From: Saccharicrinis sp963677245
GTDB lineage: Bacteria; Bacteroidota; Bacteroidia; Bacteroidales; Marinilabiliaceae
Direction of reading: 5' to 3'
DNA: 64,000 bases
NCBI GenBank assembly: GCA_963677245.1
Contig: OY781921.1
Span: forward strand, 2,728,001-2,792,000
Below are positions 62,765 to 64,000 of this stretch, piece by piece. Each line of letters starts with the position of its first letter. The first letter of the stretch is position 1. Position numbers and translations under genes: made by a program. The notes under the pieces were generated by a model. That model had not been told where the DNA came from. It made no database searches and saw nothing but the letters and a program-made list of their open reading frames with translations.

Positions 62765-63724
62765 TTAGTCCTGCTGAACCTTTACATCCAACACCATCAC
62801 ATAACTCATATCGTCGTAATATTCACTATTGGTTGGATGCAGTTCATTAATGCGCATTATGCCAAACATGTATGCATTAGCCGATCCAAAATCAGTTCGG
62901 AAACCAATGATATCTCCTACACTTACCCCACTTAGCGAAGTAGATCCTTTTTTAACACTCTGTTCTTCCACTAAAGATGAAAGACTGGCATTATTCAGCG
63001 CCTCAAATTCATCGGCACTCAATCCTGAAATTTTCTTAAAAACAGTTTTGTTTTTGATATTCATCGAGGATGAAAAAGCACCATCGTAAGGAGCTGTCAA
63101 TACTGCAGTTCCATCCTGAACTACAAATACGATATCCAAAGCTTCCTGCACAGCCTGATTGACTGCGTTTAATTCCTGATAATCGGCAAGATTATGATAC
63201 ACCATTCCATCAACACTTGAGAAACCATCACACTCACTTTGTGATTTTGCATATAAGCTAATGTCATAATAACTTTGAATGGCAGGAACTGTAACCACTT
63301 TTTGGGTATCCCGTTTTACTCCTGTTTCATCAACCATGGTAAAAACCAAACGGGCATCAACAGTATCCTGAGACACCGTATAGTGATATACCAAATCCAT
63401 GTTGTATGTACCCGGTTGAATAGTTCCGAAATCATGATTTACAAAAGGATCTACTGTTCCAGACGCCACTTTAAAACCACTTTCTTCTGTTCCGGCAACA
63501 GTAGGTGAAACAAAAACCGATTTAATAGGAGAATCAGCACTAACAGAAACGGTATAAGAAATTGTTTCGTTTTTAGCACCTCTGTCCGCAGTAATCAGCT
63601 CAACGTTTAATTCAGCGGTTGATTCGCCATAATTAATTTCTATGCCATCCTCCACATTATTGCAGGCAATAAAAGATCCTGTCAATAGAATTAAGCTTAA
63701 AATGTGATATACAATATTTTTCAT
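62765..63724 (-). CDS. Secreted lipoprotein, family not recognised
   Basis: 319 residues from the ATG at 63724, giving a lipoprotein signal (LLTGSFIAC, C21) followed by NNVEDGIEI; the frame runs 20 codons further upstream without a signal. The rest is mostly beta, with an Ig-like N-terminal part (SYTVSVSADSPIKSVFVSP) and an alpha/beta C-terminal part that ends in SYVMVLDVKVQQD. Acidic residues after the lipid cysteine are compatible with surface export in Bacteroidota. It sits between the T9SS substrates downstream and another secreted-type gene 11 bases upstream, so it is part of one operon. Function unknown. Confidence 0.75.
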   Translation of the reverse strand: MKNIVYHILSLILLTGSFIACNNVEDGIEINYGESTAELNVELITADRGAKNETISYTVSVSADSPIKSVFVSPTVAGTEESGFKVASGTVDPFVNHDFGTIQPGTYNMDLVYHYTVSQDTVDARLVFTMVDETGVKRDTQKVVTVPAIQSYYDISLYAKSQSECDGFSSVDGMVYHNLADYQELNAVNQAVQEALDIVFVVQDGTAVLTAPYDGAFSSSMNIKNKTVFKKISGLSADEFEALNNASLSSLVEEQSVKKGSTSLSGVSVGDIIGFRTDFGSANAYMFGIMRINELHPTNSEYYDDMSYVMVLDVKVQQD

Positions 63725-63735
63725 TACTCTATATT

Positions 63736-64000
63736 TTATTCGTTTTTCCACCAAAACATGGTATTCCAATGTGCATCGTACCAACTTTTAAAAGCAGTAC
63801 CGTATTCTGCATCTCCACTTTTAACCGGGTACTCAGATTTGTAGTTCGGCTCTTGAAAAACCGGCATCTGAAGCCAATCCTGACCTTTGGATTCCAATAA
63901 CCACATCAGGGCTTCATTTCTGGTTTCCTGATCAGTGATTGGAATATCGAATCCATTGGCCTTGGCATCAGCAACATTATTGGCATTTAAGGACGCTTCT
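63736..64000 (-). CDS. 3' end of a gene running off the window
   Basis: The minus strand is open from the window edge to a TAA at 63736-63738, giving 87 C-terminal residues that end in WNTMFWWKNE. The stretch is rich in Trp and Tyr (QDWLQMPVFQEPNYKSEYPV) and lies 11 bases before the lipoprotein start, as expected for an operon gene. Its family cannot be told from this fragment. Confidence 0.7.
   Translation of the reverse strand, partial: EASLNANNVADAKANGFDIPITDQETRNEALMWLLESKGQDWLQMPVFQEPNYKSEYPVKSGDAEYGTAFKSWYDAHWNTMFWWKNE

Overview
The window is AT-rich chromosomal DNA from a member of the Bacteroidota. Evidence for this is a type IX secretion system (T9SS) regulator and lipoprotein (porX, porW), the gliding lipoprotein gldH, a PorP/SprF family protein, T9SS type A and type B C-terminal sorting domains, the long two-metal-free Bacteroidota form of signal peptidase I, and paired PspC/PadR genes. 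A gliding marine-type lineage such as the Marinilabiliales is a guess from the gene mix and cannot be settled here. I saw no rRNA, tRNA, CRISPR array, insertion sequence or prophage.

Layout. 1-5 kb: a LytTR response regulator, then a four-gene operon of a Cthe_2159-type carbohydrate-binding lipoprotein, a VTC-like polyphosphate polymerase domain protein, a DUF4956 membrane protein and a DUF2490 beta-barrel. 5-11 kb: two tandem paralogous MG2-like envelope proteins of more than 900 residues. 11-18 kb: the minus-strand operon porW-porX-tsaE, divergent from an NtrC-type sigma-54 activator. 18-24.5 kb: minus-strand housekeeping genes (CDGSH protein, HAD phosphatase, Mrp/NifU iron-sulfur pair, an alkyltransferase-like protein, trmB, and holB-ricT-gldH).

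24.8-44.3 kb is the most striking part: a minus-strand operon that starts with one 16-kb gene for a secreted protein of about 5360 residues and continues with a PorP/SprF protein and a TPR/beta-propeller/OmpA protein of PorE-like architecture. The giant protein has a signal peptide, an FG-GAP-like propeller, a CARDB-like domain, twenty near-identical 115-residue VCBS/cadherin-like repeats, then four 96-residue repeats, five 98-residue repeats, an acidic thrombospondin-3 calcium stalk and a type B T9SS sorting domain. It looks like a giant calcium-stiffened surface adhesin with its own export partners.

44.5-57.8 kb: ppsR, a GTP cyclohydrolase I/QueD pair (preQ0-type pterin chemistry), a membrane TlpA-like thioredoxin, lepB, a PadR-PspC-PspC-DUF4252 cluster, trpS, a CPBP protease, an ECF sigma factor with an overlapping membrane protein, and a DUF6249 protein. 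57.9-64 kb: a minus-strand group of secreted proteins (two T9SS type A substrates with leucine-rich repeats and Ig-like domains, one lipoprotein, and the 3' end of another gene running off the window).

Many genes therefore serve one theme: building and regulating T9SS-dependent export (porX, porW, sprF/OmpA, gldH, lepB) and its cargo (the giant adhesin and the LRR/Ig proteins).
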